This document shows positions 1 to 7,844 of a stretch of 64,000 nucleotides of DNA, piece after piece. How positions within the stretch are numbered: the first letter of the stretch is position 1; every line of letters begins with the position of its first letter. The DNA is from Streptomyces tendae (GTDB lineage: Bacteria > Actinomycetota > Actinomycetes > Streptomycetales > Streptomycetaceae), in assembly GCF_008632955.1 (NCBI RefSeq), contig NZ_CP043959.1:5704001-5768000 (forward strand), read 5' to 3'. The translations under genes and the position numbers were made by a program. The notes below the pieces were generated by a model. That model worked only from the letters and a program-made list of their open reading frames with translations. It was not told the origin of the DNA and searched no databases.

Positions 1-2607
1 CCACAGCTCCTCGGCGATGTGCGGGGCCAGCGGCGCGACCAGCAGCACCAGGGACTCCGCGACCGGGCGCGGCAGCGCGCCTCCCCGCTTGGTCAGGTGG
101 TTGTTCAGCTCGGTGACCTTGGCGATGGCGGTGTTGAACCGCATGCCCTCCAGGTCGCCGCGGACGCCGTCGATCGCCTTGTGCAGGGCGCGCAGGGTGT
201 CCTCGTCGACGTCGTCGGTGTCGACGACGGTCACCTCGCCGGTCGCCTCGTCGACGATGTTGCGCCACAGCCGCTGCAGCAGGCGGAACTGGCCGACGAC
301 CGCGCGGGTGTCCCAGGGGCGGGACACGTCCAGCGGGCCCATGGCCATCTCGTACAGGCGCAGGGTGTCGGCGCCGTACTCGGCGCAGATCTCGTCCGGG
401 GTGACCGCGTTCTTCAGGGACTTGCCCATCTTGCCCAGCAGCCGGGTGACGCGCTCGCCCTGGTACCAGTAGCCGCCGTCGCGCTCCTCCACCTCGGCGG
501 CCGGCACGGCGATGCCCCGGCTGTCGCGGTAGACGTAGGCCTGGATCATGCCCTGGTTGAACAGCTTGTGGAACGGCTCGGCCGAGGACACGTACCCCAG
601 GTCGTACAGCACCTTGGACCAGAAGCGGGCGTACAGCAGGTGCAGCACGGCGTGTTCGGCGCCGCCGACGTACAGGTCGACGCCGCCGTGCGGCATGCCC
701 TCGCGCGGGCCCATCCAGTACTGCTCGATCTCCGGGTCGACCAGCTTCTCGGAGTTGTGCGGGTCCAGGTAGCGCAGCTCGTACCAGCAAGAACCGGCCC
801 AGTTGGGCATGGTGTTGGTCTCGCGCCGGTACTTCCTCGGCCCGTCGCCCAGGTCCAGGGTGACGTTCACCCAGTCCTCGTTGCGCGACAGCGGCGTCTC
901 GGGCTGGGTGTCGGCGTCGTCCGGGTCGAAAGTGCGGGGGCTGTAGTCCTCGACCTCGGGCAGCTCCAGCGGCAGCATCGACTCGGGCAGCGCGTGGGCG
1001 ATGCCGTCCTCGTCGTAGACGATCGGGAAGGGTTCGCCCCAGTAGCGCTGGCGGCTGAACAGCCAGTCGCGCAGGCGGAAGTTGACGGTGCCCTCGCCGT
1101 GGCCCTCGCGCTCCAGCCACTCGGTGATGCGCGCCTTGGCCTCGACGACGCCCAGGCCGTCCAGGGAGATGTGCTCGCCGGCGGAGTTGACGATCTTCGC
1201 GTCGTAGGACACGAAGGCGTCGTCCCACGTCGACGGGTCGGTGCCGCGGCCGTCGGTCGGCTCGACCACGCAGACGACGGGCAGTTCGAAGGCGCGCGCG
1301 AAGGCGAAGTCGCGGGAGTCGTGGCCGGGGACGGCCATGATCGCGCCGGTGCCGTAGCCCATCAGGACGTAGTCGGCGATGAAGACGGGGACCTTCTGCC
1401 CGTTGACCGGGTTGGTCGCGTAGGCGCCGGTGAAGACACCGGTCTTGTCCTTGGCCTCGGCCTGCCGCTCGACGTCGGACTTCGAGGCGGCCTGGGCGCG
1501 GTAGGCGGCGACGGCCTCCGCGGGCGTCGCGTGGCCGCCGGTCCACACCTCGTGGGTGCCCTCGGGCCAGGCGGCGGGGGTGAACTTCTCGACCAGCGGG
1601 TGCTCGGGCGCCAGCACCATGTAGGTGGCGCCGAACAGGGTGTCGGGGCGCGTGGTGAAGACGGTGACGCTCTCGCCGTCGATGGGGAAGTCGACGCGGG
1701 CGCCCTCGGAGCGGCCGATCCAGTTGCGCTGCTGCAGCTTGATCGCCTCGGGCCAGTCCAGGGCGTCCAGGTCGTCCAGCAGACGGTCGGCGTAGGCGGT
1801 GATGCGCATGTTCCACTGGCGCAGCTTGGCCTTGAAGACGGGGAAGTTGCCGCGCTCGGACCGGCCGTCGGCGGTGACCTCCTCGTTGGCCAGCACGGTG
1901 CCCAGCCCGGGGCACCAGTTGACCGGCGCGTCGGAGGCGTAGGCCAGGCGGAACTCGCCCAGGACGTCGGCGCGCTCGGCCTCGGTCAGCTCGCTCCACG
2001 CGCGCGTGTGGCCGGGGACGGCGCGCTCACCGGACTCGAACTGCGCGATCAGCTCGGCGATCGGGCGGGCCTTCCCGGCCTCGTCGTCGTACCAGGAGTT
2101 GAAGATCTGCAGGAAGATCCACTGGGTCCACTTGTAGTAGTCCGGGTCGATCGTGGCGAACGACCGGCGCTTGTCGTGGCCCAGGCCCAGCCGTCGCAGC
2201 TGGCTCTGCATGTTCTTCATGTTGGCCTCGGTGGACACGCGCGGGTGCGTGCCCGTCTGCACCGCGTACTGCTCGGCGGGCAGGCCGAAGGCGTCGAAGC
2301 CCAGGGTGTGCAGGACGTTGTGCCCGGTCATGCGCTGGAAACGGGCGTAGACGTCGGTGGCGATGTAGCCCAGCGGGTGCCCGACGTGCAGGCCCGCACC
2401 GGAGGGGTACGGGAACATGTCCATGATGAACTTCTTGGGCCGCGCGGCCAGCTCCGGGTCGCCCGCCAGGTCACCCGTGGGGTTGGGGGCCGCGTACGTG
2501 CCGTCGGCGTCCCAGAAGTCCTGCCAGCGTGCCTCGATGTCGGCGGCCAGGGCGGCCGTGTAGCGGTGCGGCGCGGCCTCCGCGGCTGCGGGGTTCGTCT
2601 CGCTCAT
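1..2607 (-). CDS. leuS: Leucyl-tRNA synthetase (3' end outside window)
   Basis: Charges tRNA-Leu with leucine in the cytoplasm. The class I signature HVGH lies near residue 60 in GLHVGHPLGY, and the KMSKS loop appears as KMGKS near the left edge (about 420-435). Between them is a long CP1 editing insertion with HDSRDF-like sequence. The ATG at 2607 is preceded on the minus strand by GGAGCTTTGAGGATC, a usable ribosome site. About 869 residues are visible; the C-terminal tail runs off the window. Upstream lie a Leu-rich leader peptide and a U-tract terminator, so expression is probably controlled by attenuation. Identity is certain from sequence. Confidence 0.98.
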   Translation of the reverse strand, partial: MSETNPAAAEAAPHRYTAALAADIEARWQDFWDADGTYAAPNPTGDLAGDPELAARPKKFIMDMFPYPSGAGLHVGHPLGYIATDVYARFQRMTGHNVLHTLGFDAFGLPAEQYAVQTGTHPRVSTEANMKNMQSQLRRLGLGHDKRRSFATIDPDYYKWTQWIFLQIFNSWYDDEAGKARPIAELIAQFESGERAVPGHTRAWSELTEAERADVLGEFRLAYASDAPVNWCPGLGTVLANEEVTADGRSERGNFPVFKAKLRQWNMRITAYADRLLDDLDALDWPEAIKLQQRNWIGRSEGARVDFPIDGESVTVFTTRPDTLFGATYMVLAPEHPLVEKFTPAAWPEGTHEVWTGGHATPAEAVAAYRAQAASKSDVERQAEAKDKTGVFTGAYATNPVNGQKVPVFIADYVLMGYGTGAIMAVPGHDSRDFAFARAFELPVVCVVEPTDGRGTDPSTWDDAFVSYDAKIVNSAGEHISLDGLGVVEAKARITEWLEREGHGEGTVNFRLRDWLFSRQRYWGEPFPIVYDEDGIAHALPESMLPLELPEVEDYSPRTFDPDDADTQPETPLSRNEDWVNVTLDLGDGPRKYRRETNTMPNWAGSCWYELRYLDPHNSEKLVDPEIEQYWMGPREGMPHGGVDLYVGGAEHAVLHLLYARFWSKVLYDLGYVSSAEPFHKLFNQGMIQAYVYRDSRGIAVPAAEVEERDGGYWYQGERVTRLLGKMGKSLKNAVTPDEICAEYGADTLRLYEMAMGPLDVSRPWDTRAVVGQFRLLQRLWRNIVDEATGEVTVVDTDDVDEDTLRALHKAIDGVRGDLEGMRFNTAIAKVTELNNHLTKRGGALPRPVAESLVLLVAPLAPHIAEELW

Positions 2608-2662
2608 GATCCTCAAAGCTCCATCGATCGTCTCTGCCTGCTGCTGCGACTTCCTGGAAATG

Positions 2663-2686
2663 AAAAAACCCCTCGCACAGGAGGGG
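2663..2686 (-). terminator. leuS attenuator terminator
   Basis: On the minus strand a 6-bp GC stem (CCCCTC/GAGGGG, loop CTGTGC) is followed directly by six T residues. A true T tract is uncommon for Streptomyces terminators. It lies between the Leu-rich leader peptide and the leuS start, as a transcription attenuator should. The segment just 5' of it (2689-2695) is complementary over 7 bp to the 3' part of the leader peptide coding region (2738-2744), a possible competing pairing. Confidence 0.75.
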
Positions 2687-2734
2687 ACGCCGCGCCGATT
2701 CCGGCCTGCCGGGACACCGGCGGGTCGGGACTGA

Positions 2735-2773
2735 TCAGCGCGGCTCGCTAAGCAGAAGGCGTACGGCACGCAT
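2735..2773 (-). CDS. leuS leader peptide MRAVRLLLSEPR
   Basis: A 12-codon ORF upstream of leuS encodes MRAVRLLLSEPR and stops at TGA. It holds three consecutive Leu codons (CTT CTG CTT), two of them CTT, a rare codon in Streptomyces. A TACCCT hexamer lies 6 bases upstream of the ATG, fitting a leaderless transcript that begins at or near the A of ATG. With the downstream U-tract terminator it has all the parts of a ribosome-mediated leucine attenuator: low charged tRNA-Leu would stall the ribosome on the Leu run and favour antitermination. The function is inferred; the ORF, codons and hairpin are seen directly. Confidence 0.75.
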   Translation of the reverse strand: MRAVRLLLSEPR

Positions 2774-3091
2774 GCGGTCAGGGTACCGCAGTGACGGATC
2801 CGGCCGCGACGCCGTTCACGGCACGCTGACCGAAAGTCAAAAGTTACTCCGCGTAACAACCCCTAAGGGGCATCGCAACGGCCTCATTGTCTTTTGATAA
2901 CAGCGCAATAACTCAAACCTGGTACTGACGGGTACGACGAGGCTTAGAGTTCGGCAGCGGGACCGCTTTACCGAACCGTTCGGAGTTGCCCCCATGAACC
3001 CTCGTCCATTCGGCAGCCCACCCCCCGCTCGGGGCAGGTCGGCTGCGGCTCCGTCGTACCCGCTGTGCGTCCCGGCGCCCGGAGGTGCGTC
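2774..3091. other. Divergent intergenic region, leuS leader / cytochrome b-like gene
   Basis: This 318-bp gap is AT-richer than its surroundings at about 2840-2960 and must hold promoters for both directions. Apart from the leuS leader -10 element, I see TAGAGT at about 2946 as a weak -10 candidate for the rightward gene. There is no further ORF with a plausible start. Confidence 0.4.
2780..2785 (-). promoter_or_regulatory. -10 element of leuS leader transcript
   Basis: TACCCT on the minus strand, 6 bases before the ATG of the leader peptide, matches the actinobacterial TANNNT -10 pattern at the spacing of leaderless genes. No convincing -35 is seen. Confidence 0.5.
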
Positions 3092-4336
3092 GTGAGGCCG
3101 GACGACAGCACGGCGGACGACTGGTTCGTCGAATTCCTCAACTTCGGCGTCGGCGTCCTGTCGCTCGTCTGCCTCAGCTGCTCCGTGATCTGGGGACTCG
3201 TGGCACAGGACCGGATCCTGCTCGGCCCCCGGCAGCGGATCCTCGCGCAGGCGGTGCACCGCACCACGGCGGTCGCGGCCGTCGTCTTCCTGCTGATCCA
3301 CATCGTGATCAAGCTGGCCCTGGACCACACCTCGTGGATCGCCGCGGTGATCCCCTTCGGGCTCGTCCTCACCGACGACGAGACCGTCATGGGGCGGAGC
3401 TTCCTGATCGGGCTCGGCACCCTGGCCGGCATGCTGATGATCTTCGTCGCCATCACGGGCGTGCTGCGCAACCGCTTCGCCTCCCCCGCGGAGGTCGCCG
3501 CCCGCTGGCGCGCGGTGCACATGCTGGCCTATCCGGCCTGGTGCGCGGCGCTGGTCCACGGCCTCTACGCGGGTCGAGCGGCCAAGCCGATCTTCATGAT
3601 CCTCTACGGCCTGTCGCTGCTCGGCGTGCTGGCGGCCCTGGTGCTGCGGGCCTCCCCGCGGCCGGTCAAGCGCAAGGTCGCCGACCGCATCACCAGCCTG
3701 CTCGGCATCACCGACCAGCAGCGCGCCGCCCGCGAGCAACGGGAGGAGAGCAGAGCCCGGGGCGCCGAGTCCGCCCTCCCCGGATACGGCGGCGGGAACG
3801 CCCGGGACGGCGGCCGGCGGCGCGCCGAACGCCCCCTGTACGAGGCGCCCGTGCCCACGCCCGCCCCGGAGCCGGCGAACGGTTTCGCGGCCGCCTACCG
3901 CGCGATGTCCCCGCCCTCCCGGCCGTCCGGCGCCGGGCAGGGCCCGCTGACCGACGCGACCGCCCGCATGGAGCTGCCGGACCTGCAGGCCACGGAGGCC
4001 ATACCCCGCATGGACGGCCCGTCCAGCACCTCCGGCAGCTGGCCCGTCCCGTCCCCGCCGCCGGTCGGCGAGGCCCCTCCGTCGGCGTACGACCCGCTCA
4101 ACGACACCGGATACACCATCCCGACCTACGACAATTCGGTCGCCTCCGGCTACGGGTCGAGTGATGTGTACGACACCGCTGAGACGAACACCCTCTACGG
4201 CACGTACTACCCGGGTGACACGTACAACAGCGGTCCCGCCAATGAACCACGCCCCGGTGCGCCCTCGTCGTCCTACGACTTCGACGCACCGGGTTCGGGC
4301 GAACCTTGGAACACGCCTTCCGGAGGCTTTAAGTGA
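3092..4336 (+). CDS. Cytochrome b-like membrane protein with long acidic/Tyr-rich tail
   Basis: Likely a membrane electron carrier. About five hydrophobic helices lie in residues 10-190, and four histidines sit in or near them (AVHRTT, LIHIVIK, RAVHMLAYP, LVHGLYAG), the pattern expected for two b-type hemes in ferric-reductase/cytochrome b-like proteins. Residues 210-414 are a low-complexity Pro/Ser/Gly tail with Tyr-Asp repeats near the end and no recognised fold. GTG at 3092 follows GGAGGTGCGTC, a strong ribosome site; an in-frame GTG at 3065 lacks one. The stop overlaps the start of the NuoF-like gene (GTGA), so the two are translationally coupled and probably exchange electrons. Family-level call only. 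Confidence 0.75.
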   Translation: MRPDDSTADDWFVEFLNFGVGVLSLVCLSCSVIWGLVAQDRILLGPRQRILAQAVHRTTAVAAVVFLLIHIVIKLALDHTSWIAAVIPFGLVLTDDETVMGRSFLIGLGTLAGMLMIFVAITGVLRNRFASPAEVAARWRAVHMLAYPAWCAALVHGLYAGRAAKPIFMILYGLSLLGVLAALVLRASPRPVKRKVADRITSLLGITDQQRAAREQREESRARGAESALPGYGGGNARDGGRRRAERPLYEAPVPTPAPEPANGFAAAYRAMSPPSRPSGAGQGPLTDATARMELPDLQATEAIPRMDGPSSTSGSWPVPSPPPVGEAPPSAYDPLNDTGYTIPTYDNSVASGYGSSDVYDTAETNTLYGTYYPGDTYNSGPANEPRPGAPSSSYDFDAPGSGEPWNTPSGGFK

Positions 4337-5946
4337 ACGAGGCCCTGCCCGACGTACCTGAAGTCCGCGTCGTAGGGCTTCCGCAATTGACGTCGGGTTT
4401 CGACCTTGTCGACCGGCTCGACCTGCAGATGCACCTCAAGGTGCACGGCCCGCTCGAGCCCCTGGGCGGTGAGCAGCTCGCGCAGCTCGCCGAACGCATC
4501 AACCTCAGGGGCCGCGGCGGTGCCGGCTTCCCCTTCCACAAGAAGCTGCGCGCGGTCGCCGAATCGGCGATCAAGCGCGGCGTCCGGCCGGTCGTCGTCG
4601 TCAACGGCAGTGAGGACGAACCGGCCTGCCGCAAGGACACGGTGCTGATCAACCGGGCACCGCACCTCATCCTGGACGGCGCGCTGCTGTGCGCCGAGGC
4701 CATGGGTGCCCGCACGCTCGTGGTGGGGGTCACCCGTGAGTCCACCCAGCGCTCGATGGAGCAGGCGCTCGCCGAGCGCGGCCTGAGCAACGGACGCCGG
4801 TCCGTGCTGCGCGCCCGCGTGCAGCGCAACCCGGTGCGCATGGTGACGGGGGCCGCGGCCTCCCTGATCCGCTCCATCGACGGCGGCCCGGCCATCCCGC
4901 CGGGCCGCAAGACCAGCGCCTCCAAGAGCGGTGTGGGCGGCGCGCCCACACTGCTGTCCAACGCCGAGACCTTCGCCCAGCTCGCCATCGCCGCCCGTAT
5001 CGGCCCGGAGCGCTACGGCAACACCGGCCTGTACGACGAGCCGGGCACCGTGATGCTCACGGTGTCCGGAGCGGTGGCCCGCCCGATGGTGATCGAGGTG
5101 CCGACCGGCGTGCCACTGCGTTACGTGCTGCAGTTGGCCGGCGCCCCGCCGGTCCCGCAGGGGGTGCTGACGGGCGGCTACCACGGCAAGTGGATCGACG
5201 CGGCGACCGTGAACGACGCGATCGTCTCCCGCAACTCGCTGGACGCGGTGGGCGGTTCGCTGGGCGCGGGCGCGATCCTGCCGATCAGTCAGGACACCTG
5301 TCCGCTGGGCGAGTCGCTGATGGTGGCGAAGTGGCTGGCGGAGGAGAGCGCCAACCAGTGCGGCCCCTGCTACCTGGGGCTCCCGGCCGCCGCGCGCGGT
5401 CTGGAGGACATCCTCAACGGCGGCGGGCCGGCCTCGCTCGAGGCGGTCAGGCAGGTCGCCAAGAACGTGAAGCGGCGCGGCGCCTGTTCACACCCGGACG
5501 GCTCCGCGATGTTCCTGGAGTCGACCCTCAAGGCGTTCACCGACGACATCGCGGCCCATGCCCTCGGGGGCGGCTGCGGTCGGCCCGTGACGGGCGTCCT
5601 GCCGCTCTTCGAGGGGGGCAGGGCCCCGACGGGCATTCCGGGCGGCGCCGAGTCCGAGGAGAACGGCCCCAGCCGCCAGAAGATCTTCGTCGACTGGACG
5701 CTGTGCCGGGGCCACGGGCTGTGCGCCGACCTCCTCCCGGAGGTGTTCCAGCTCGGCGCGGACGGCTTCCCGACGGTGGCTCAGGCCCAGGTGCCCCGCT
5801 ATGCCGAGGCGAAGGCGCTGCGCGCGGTGCGCCGCTGCCCGGCCCTGGCCCTGCGCATCGAGGACACCGGCCCGCAGGCCAAGGCACCGTCCCGGAACCT
5901 TCCGGTGCTCTCCCAGGGCCGCGGCCGGCGCGCCCTGGGACGCTGA
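4333..5946 (+). CDS. NuoF-like NAD(P)H/FMN protein fused to a [3Fe-4S]-type ferredoxin
   Basis: Probable soluble dehydrogenase arm feeding electrons to the membrane protein encoded upstream. The N-terminal FMN/NADH fold has GRGGAGFPFHKK (near residue 57) and NGSEDEPACRKD. An SLBB-like segment follows (about 230-310). The C-terminal iron-sulfur helical region carries ESANQCGPC where NuoF has ESCGxCxPC, so the first cluster cysteine is Ala; a later Cys lies in GACSHPDG. Residues 450-515 are a small ferredoxin with CRGHGLC (C-x5-C) and a distal CP, typical of single-cluster ferredoxins. GTG start overlaps the previous stop by 4 bp; GGAGG lies 6 bp upstream. A strong hairpin follows. Confidence 0.85.
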   Translation: MNEALPDVPEVRVVGLPQLTSGFDLVDRLDLQMHLKVHGPLEPLGGEQLAQLAERINLRGRGGAGFPFHKKLRAVAESAIKRGVRPVVVVNGSEDEPACRKDTVLINRAPHLILDGALLCAEAMGARTLVVGVTRESTQRSMEQALAERGLSNGRRSVLRARVQRNPVRMVTGAAASLIRSIDGGPAIPPGRKTSASKSGVGGAPTLLSNAETFAQLAIAARIGPERYGNTGLYDEPGTVMLTVSGAVARPMVIEVPTGVPLRYVLQLAGAPPVPQGVLTGGYHGKWIDAATVNDAIVSRNSLDAVGGSLGAGAILPISQDTCPLGESLMVAKWLAEESANQCGPCYLGLPAAARGLEDILNGGGPASLEAVRQVAKNVKRRGACSHPDGSAMFLESTLKAFTDDIAAHALGGGCGRPVTGVLPLFEGGRAPTGIPGGAESEENGPSRQKIFVDWTLCRGHGLCADLLPEVFQLGADGFPTVAQAQVPRYAEAKALRAVRRCPALALRIEDTGPQAKAPSRNLPVLSQGRGRRALGR

Positions 5947-5964
5947 CGGACATCCGAACCGCGC

Positions 5965-5996
5965 CTTCCCCGGCGGCCTTCGGGCCGCCGGGGAGG
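5965..5996 (+). terminator. Terminator of the redox operon
   Basis: A 14-bp GC stem with a TTCG loop starts 18 bases after the stop of the NuoF-like gene. It has no U tract, as is common in Streptomyces. Confidence 0.75.
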
Positions 5997-6030
5997 CGTC
6001 CGCGCGGGCCGCCGGGACGCACGCAACGAG

Positions 6031-6066
6031 CGAGGGCGGACCATCCGTTCGGATGATCCGCCCTCG
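6031..6066 (-). terminator. Terminator after tRNA-Ala copy 1
   Basis: A near-perfect inverted repeat (CGAGGGCGGA ... TCCGCCCTCG, one C/A mismatch) begins 8 bases beyond the 3' end of the tRNA on the minus strand. Confidence 0.65.
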
Positions 6067-6073
6067 ACTTCTG

Positions 6074-6146
6074 TGGAGCTAAGGAGAATTGAACTCCTGA
6101 CCTCCTGCATGCCATGCAGGCGCTCTACCAACTGAGCTATAGCCCC
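6074..6146 (-). tRNA. tRNA-Ala (anticodon GGC), copy 1
   Basis: 73-nt cloverleaf. Acceptor stem GGGGCTA/TAGCTCC carries the G3:U70 pair that identifies tRNA-Ala. Anticodon stem CCTGC/GCAGG has loop ATGGCAT, giving GGC; the T arm has GTTCAAT. The 3' CCA is not encoded. Identical to the copy at 6942-7014. Confidence 0.97.
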
Positions 6147-6301
6147 TTGCGGTGTTCCCCCGGGTTTCCCCGGCGGCGACGCCAACTTTACACGGTCCCC
6201 CCGGGCCAACACCAAATCGGTTTCGCTTCGCCATGTTCCGCCCGGATCGCCCGGCCCTCGCCACGCACCGTCACGACGACCGGGGCGTCACGCCGACCGG
6301 G

Positions 6302-6341
6302 CCGTCACGCCGTCACGCCGTCACGCCGTCACGCCGTCACG
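6302..6341. repeat. Five tandem copies of CCGTCACG
   Basis: An 8-bp unit is repeated five times without interruption. It overlaps the last codons and stop of the 77-aa gene and continues downstream. Because 8 is not a multiple of 3, gain or loss of a unit would move that gene's stop codon. Confidence 0.9.
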
Positions 6342-6562
6342 AACGAGTAGAAGCGTTTGAGGGTGCAGTGCTCCTCGAGCAGCCGGCCGTAGATCGGCTC
6401 ACCCTCGAGTTCCCGGTACGTCTCGATGGGGTCGCCTTTTATGATCAGCGCCCGCGCGCACTCCTCGCACCAGTACTGGTAGTCGGGGTTGAGCGGCTCC
6501 ATGTCGCGGACGATCGGCGTCCCGCTGCCGCACCAGTCGCACTTCCGCCTGTGGGCACCCAT
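6329..6562 (-). CDS. Small zinc-finger-like protein, 77 aa
   Basis: Unrecognised function. Residues 8-36 hold CDWCG and CEEC, two CxxC pairs 24 residues apart, which looks like a treble-clef or zinc-ribbon site. The rest is mixed charged helix, including YRELEGEPIYGRLLEEH. The ATG lies 3 bases after the stop of the 57-aa zinc-ribbon gene, so the two form a tight operon. The C-terminus (FVTA) is encoded by an 8-bp tandem repeat. No catalytic motif is seen. A nucleic-acid or protein-binding adaptor is possible, but that is inference. Confidence 0.75.
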   Translation of the reverse strand: MGAHRRKCDWCGSGTPIVRDMEPLNPDYQYWCEECARALIIKGDPIETYRELEGEPIYGRLLEEHCTLKRFYSFVTA

Positions 6563-6565
6563 CGG

Positions 6566-6739
6566 TCAGCTCCAGCTGTGGCCGCAGGCCGTGCACACGT
6601 AGGAGATCCCGCCGTTGTCGCCGAGGACCTGGGCGACGTGCGCGGAACCGCAGGAAGGGCAGCTGAGACGGGTAGAGGTCCGTCGGGTCGACACCGCTCC
6701 GAGGAGGTGGTCGACCTCCTCGAGGATGCTCGCAGGCAT
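6566..6739 (-). CDS. Zinc-ribbon protein, 57 aa
   Basis: Small ORF starting at ATG 6739 after GGGAGGGAGTTGTG. The N-terminal half is helical (MPASILEEVDHLLGAVSTRR); the C-terminal half is a zinc ribbon with CPSCG and CTACGH, ending HSWS. The spacing between Cys pairs (about 19 residues) fits a rubredoxin-like or DksA/transcript-type ribbon. It is immediately upstream of the 77-aa Cys-pair protein, and both lie between the two tRNA-Ala genes. Function is unknown; the conserved-looking fold and good ribosome site make it a real gene. Confidence 0.75.
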   Translation of the reverse strand: MPASILEEVDHLLGAVSTRRTSTRLSCPSCGSAHVAQVLGDNGGISYVCTACGHSWS

Positions 6740-6902
6740 CACAACTCCCTCCCGTCGGGCCGCGCCCCCTTCCGGCCGTTTGATTCTGCCACGGCCGGGC
6801 CAATACGGTCAGCGACGCCGTGGTACCGGTCGGGACACGGCTGGACGCCTCGTAGAGGTATACGCCTGGGAACGCCGCCCTGCTCATCTGCGGACAGCAA
6901 AA

Positions 6903-6932
6903 GATCCCGCCTCCACTAGGGGAGGCGGGATC
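6903..6932 (-). terminator. Terminator after tRNA-Ala copy 2
   Basis: A perfect 12-bp stem (GATCCCGCCTCC/GGAGGCGGGATC) with a 6-base loop. On the minus strand it is followed by TTTT, just beyond the tRNA 3' end. Confidence 0.8.
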
Positions 6933-6941
6933 ATCGTCACG

Positions 6942-7014
6942 TGGAGCTAAGGAGAATTGAACTCCTGACCTCCTGCATGCCATGCAGGCGCTCTACCAAC
7001 TGAGCTATAGCCCC
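6942..7014 (-). tRNA. tRNA-Ala (anticodon GGC), copy 2
   Basis: Identical over 73 nt to the copy at 6074-6146, with the same G3:U70 pair, anticodon loop ATGGCAT and lack of an encoded CCA. It has its own terminator hairpin. Confidence 0.97.
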
Positions 7015-7044
7015 GGGGTGCCGCATAACGCGGCTTCCTGGTGT

Positions 7045-7067
7045 TTCGCCCCGCTCGGCGGGGCGAA
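7045..7067 (-). terminator. Hairpin between phosphatase gene and tRNA-Ala
   Basis: Perfect 10-bp stem TTCGCCCCGC/GCGGGGCGAA with a 3-base loop, about 100 bases after the phosphatase stop and upstream of the tRNA on the minus strand. It would separate the two transcripts. Confidence 0.6.
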
Positions 7068-7169
7068 CAAGAAGAACTTTAGCCTGCGACCTGCCAGAAA
7101 GTGAAATCCGGGTCCGGGGCGCCCCGGGGCGGGTCGTACGGCCCCTCGCCGGACGCCCCGCCTGCGGTC

Positions 7170-7844
7170 TCAGTCGTCGTCGCCGAGCACCGGCTCCGGC
7201 AGGGTGCCGGCGTTGTGCTCCAGCAGGCGCCAGCCCCGGGCGCCCTCACCGAGGACGGACCAGCAGCAGTTGCTGAGGCCGCCCAGGCTCTCCCAGCTGC
7301 GCGCGTCCAGGCCCAGCAGCCGGCCGATGGTGGTGCGGATGGTGCCGCCGTGGCTGACCACCACGAGGGTGCCGTCCTCCGGCAGCTTCTCCACGTGCCG
7401 CAGCACCACGGGGGCGGCGCGGTCGGCGACCTCGGTCTCCAGTTCGCCACCGCCCCGGCGGACCGGCTCGCCGCGCTTCCACGCGGTGTACTCCTCGCCG
7501 TACCGGGCGATGATCTCGTCGTGCGTCAGGCCCTGCCAGACGCCCGCGTAGGTCTCCCGCAGCGCCTCGTCGTGGACGACGTGCAGGCCGGTGAGGGCGG
7601 CCAGCTCGGCGGCGGTGGCCGCGGCCCGCTGCAGGTCGGAGGCGACGATCGCGTCGGGCCGCAGACCCGCCAGCAGACGGGCGGACCGGCGGGCCTGGGC
7701 CACGCCGGTCTCGGTCAGCTCGACGTCCGTGGAGCCCTGGAAGCGGCGCTCCACGTTCCAGGAGGTCTGGCCGTGCCGCCACAGGATGACGCGGCGGCCC
7801 CGGCGGCCGGAGCCGCGCACCTCACCGGTGGCGCTCACCGCCAC
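7170..7844 (-). CDS. Histidine phosphatase family protein (phosphoglycerate mutase-like)
   Basis: Cytoplasmic phosphomonoesterase of the branch-1 histidine phosphatase superfamily. The catalytic RHG motif is in LWRHGQTSWN (about residue 23); the second His is in VVSHGGTIR (about 165), and an acid pair lies in ETYAGVWQG. The GTG at 7844 is used here; an in-frame GTG at 7838 overlaps the rsfS stop as GTGA and is equally plausible. The overlap shows translational coupling to rsfS. The substrate cannot be told from sequence; related actinobacterial proteins act on glucosyl-3-phosphoglycerate or broad phosphoesters. Confidence 0.88.
   Translation of the reverse strand: MAVSATGEVRGSGRRGRRVILWRHGQTSWNVERRFQGSTDVELTETGVAQARRSARLLAGLRPDAIVASDLQRAAATAAELAALTGLHVVHDEALRETYAGVWQGLTHDEIIARYGEEYTAWKRGEPVRRGGGELETEVADRAAPVVLRHVEKLPEDGTLVVVSHGGTIRTTIGRLLGLDARSWESLGGLSNCCWSVLGEGARGWRLLEHNAGTLPEPVLGDDD

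Noticed and set aside
19..2751. 910-codon plus-strand ORF opposite leuS
   Set aside because: It is the antisense shadow of leuS: low-complexity Val/Gly/Leu/Ala protein without motifs, created by high GC.
6302..6341. Short repeats as a CRISPR array
   Set aside because: The 8-bp units are contiguous with no spacers, so this is a microsatellite. No CRISPR array is seen anywhere in the window.
6074..7014. tRNA-Ala pair as att sites of an integrated element
   Set aside because: The bracketed DNA has no integrase or mobility gene and both copies are complete tRNAs with their own terminators.
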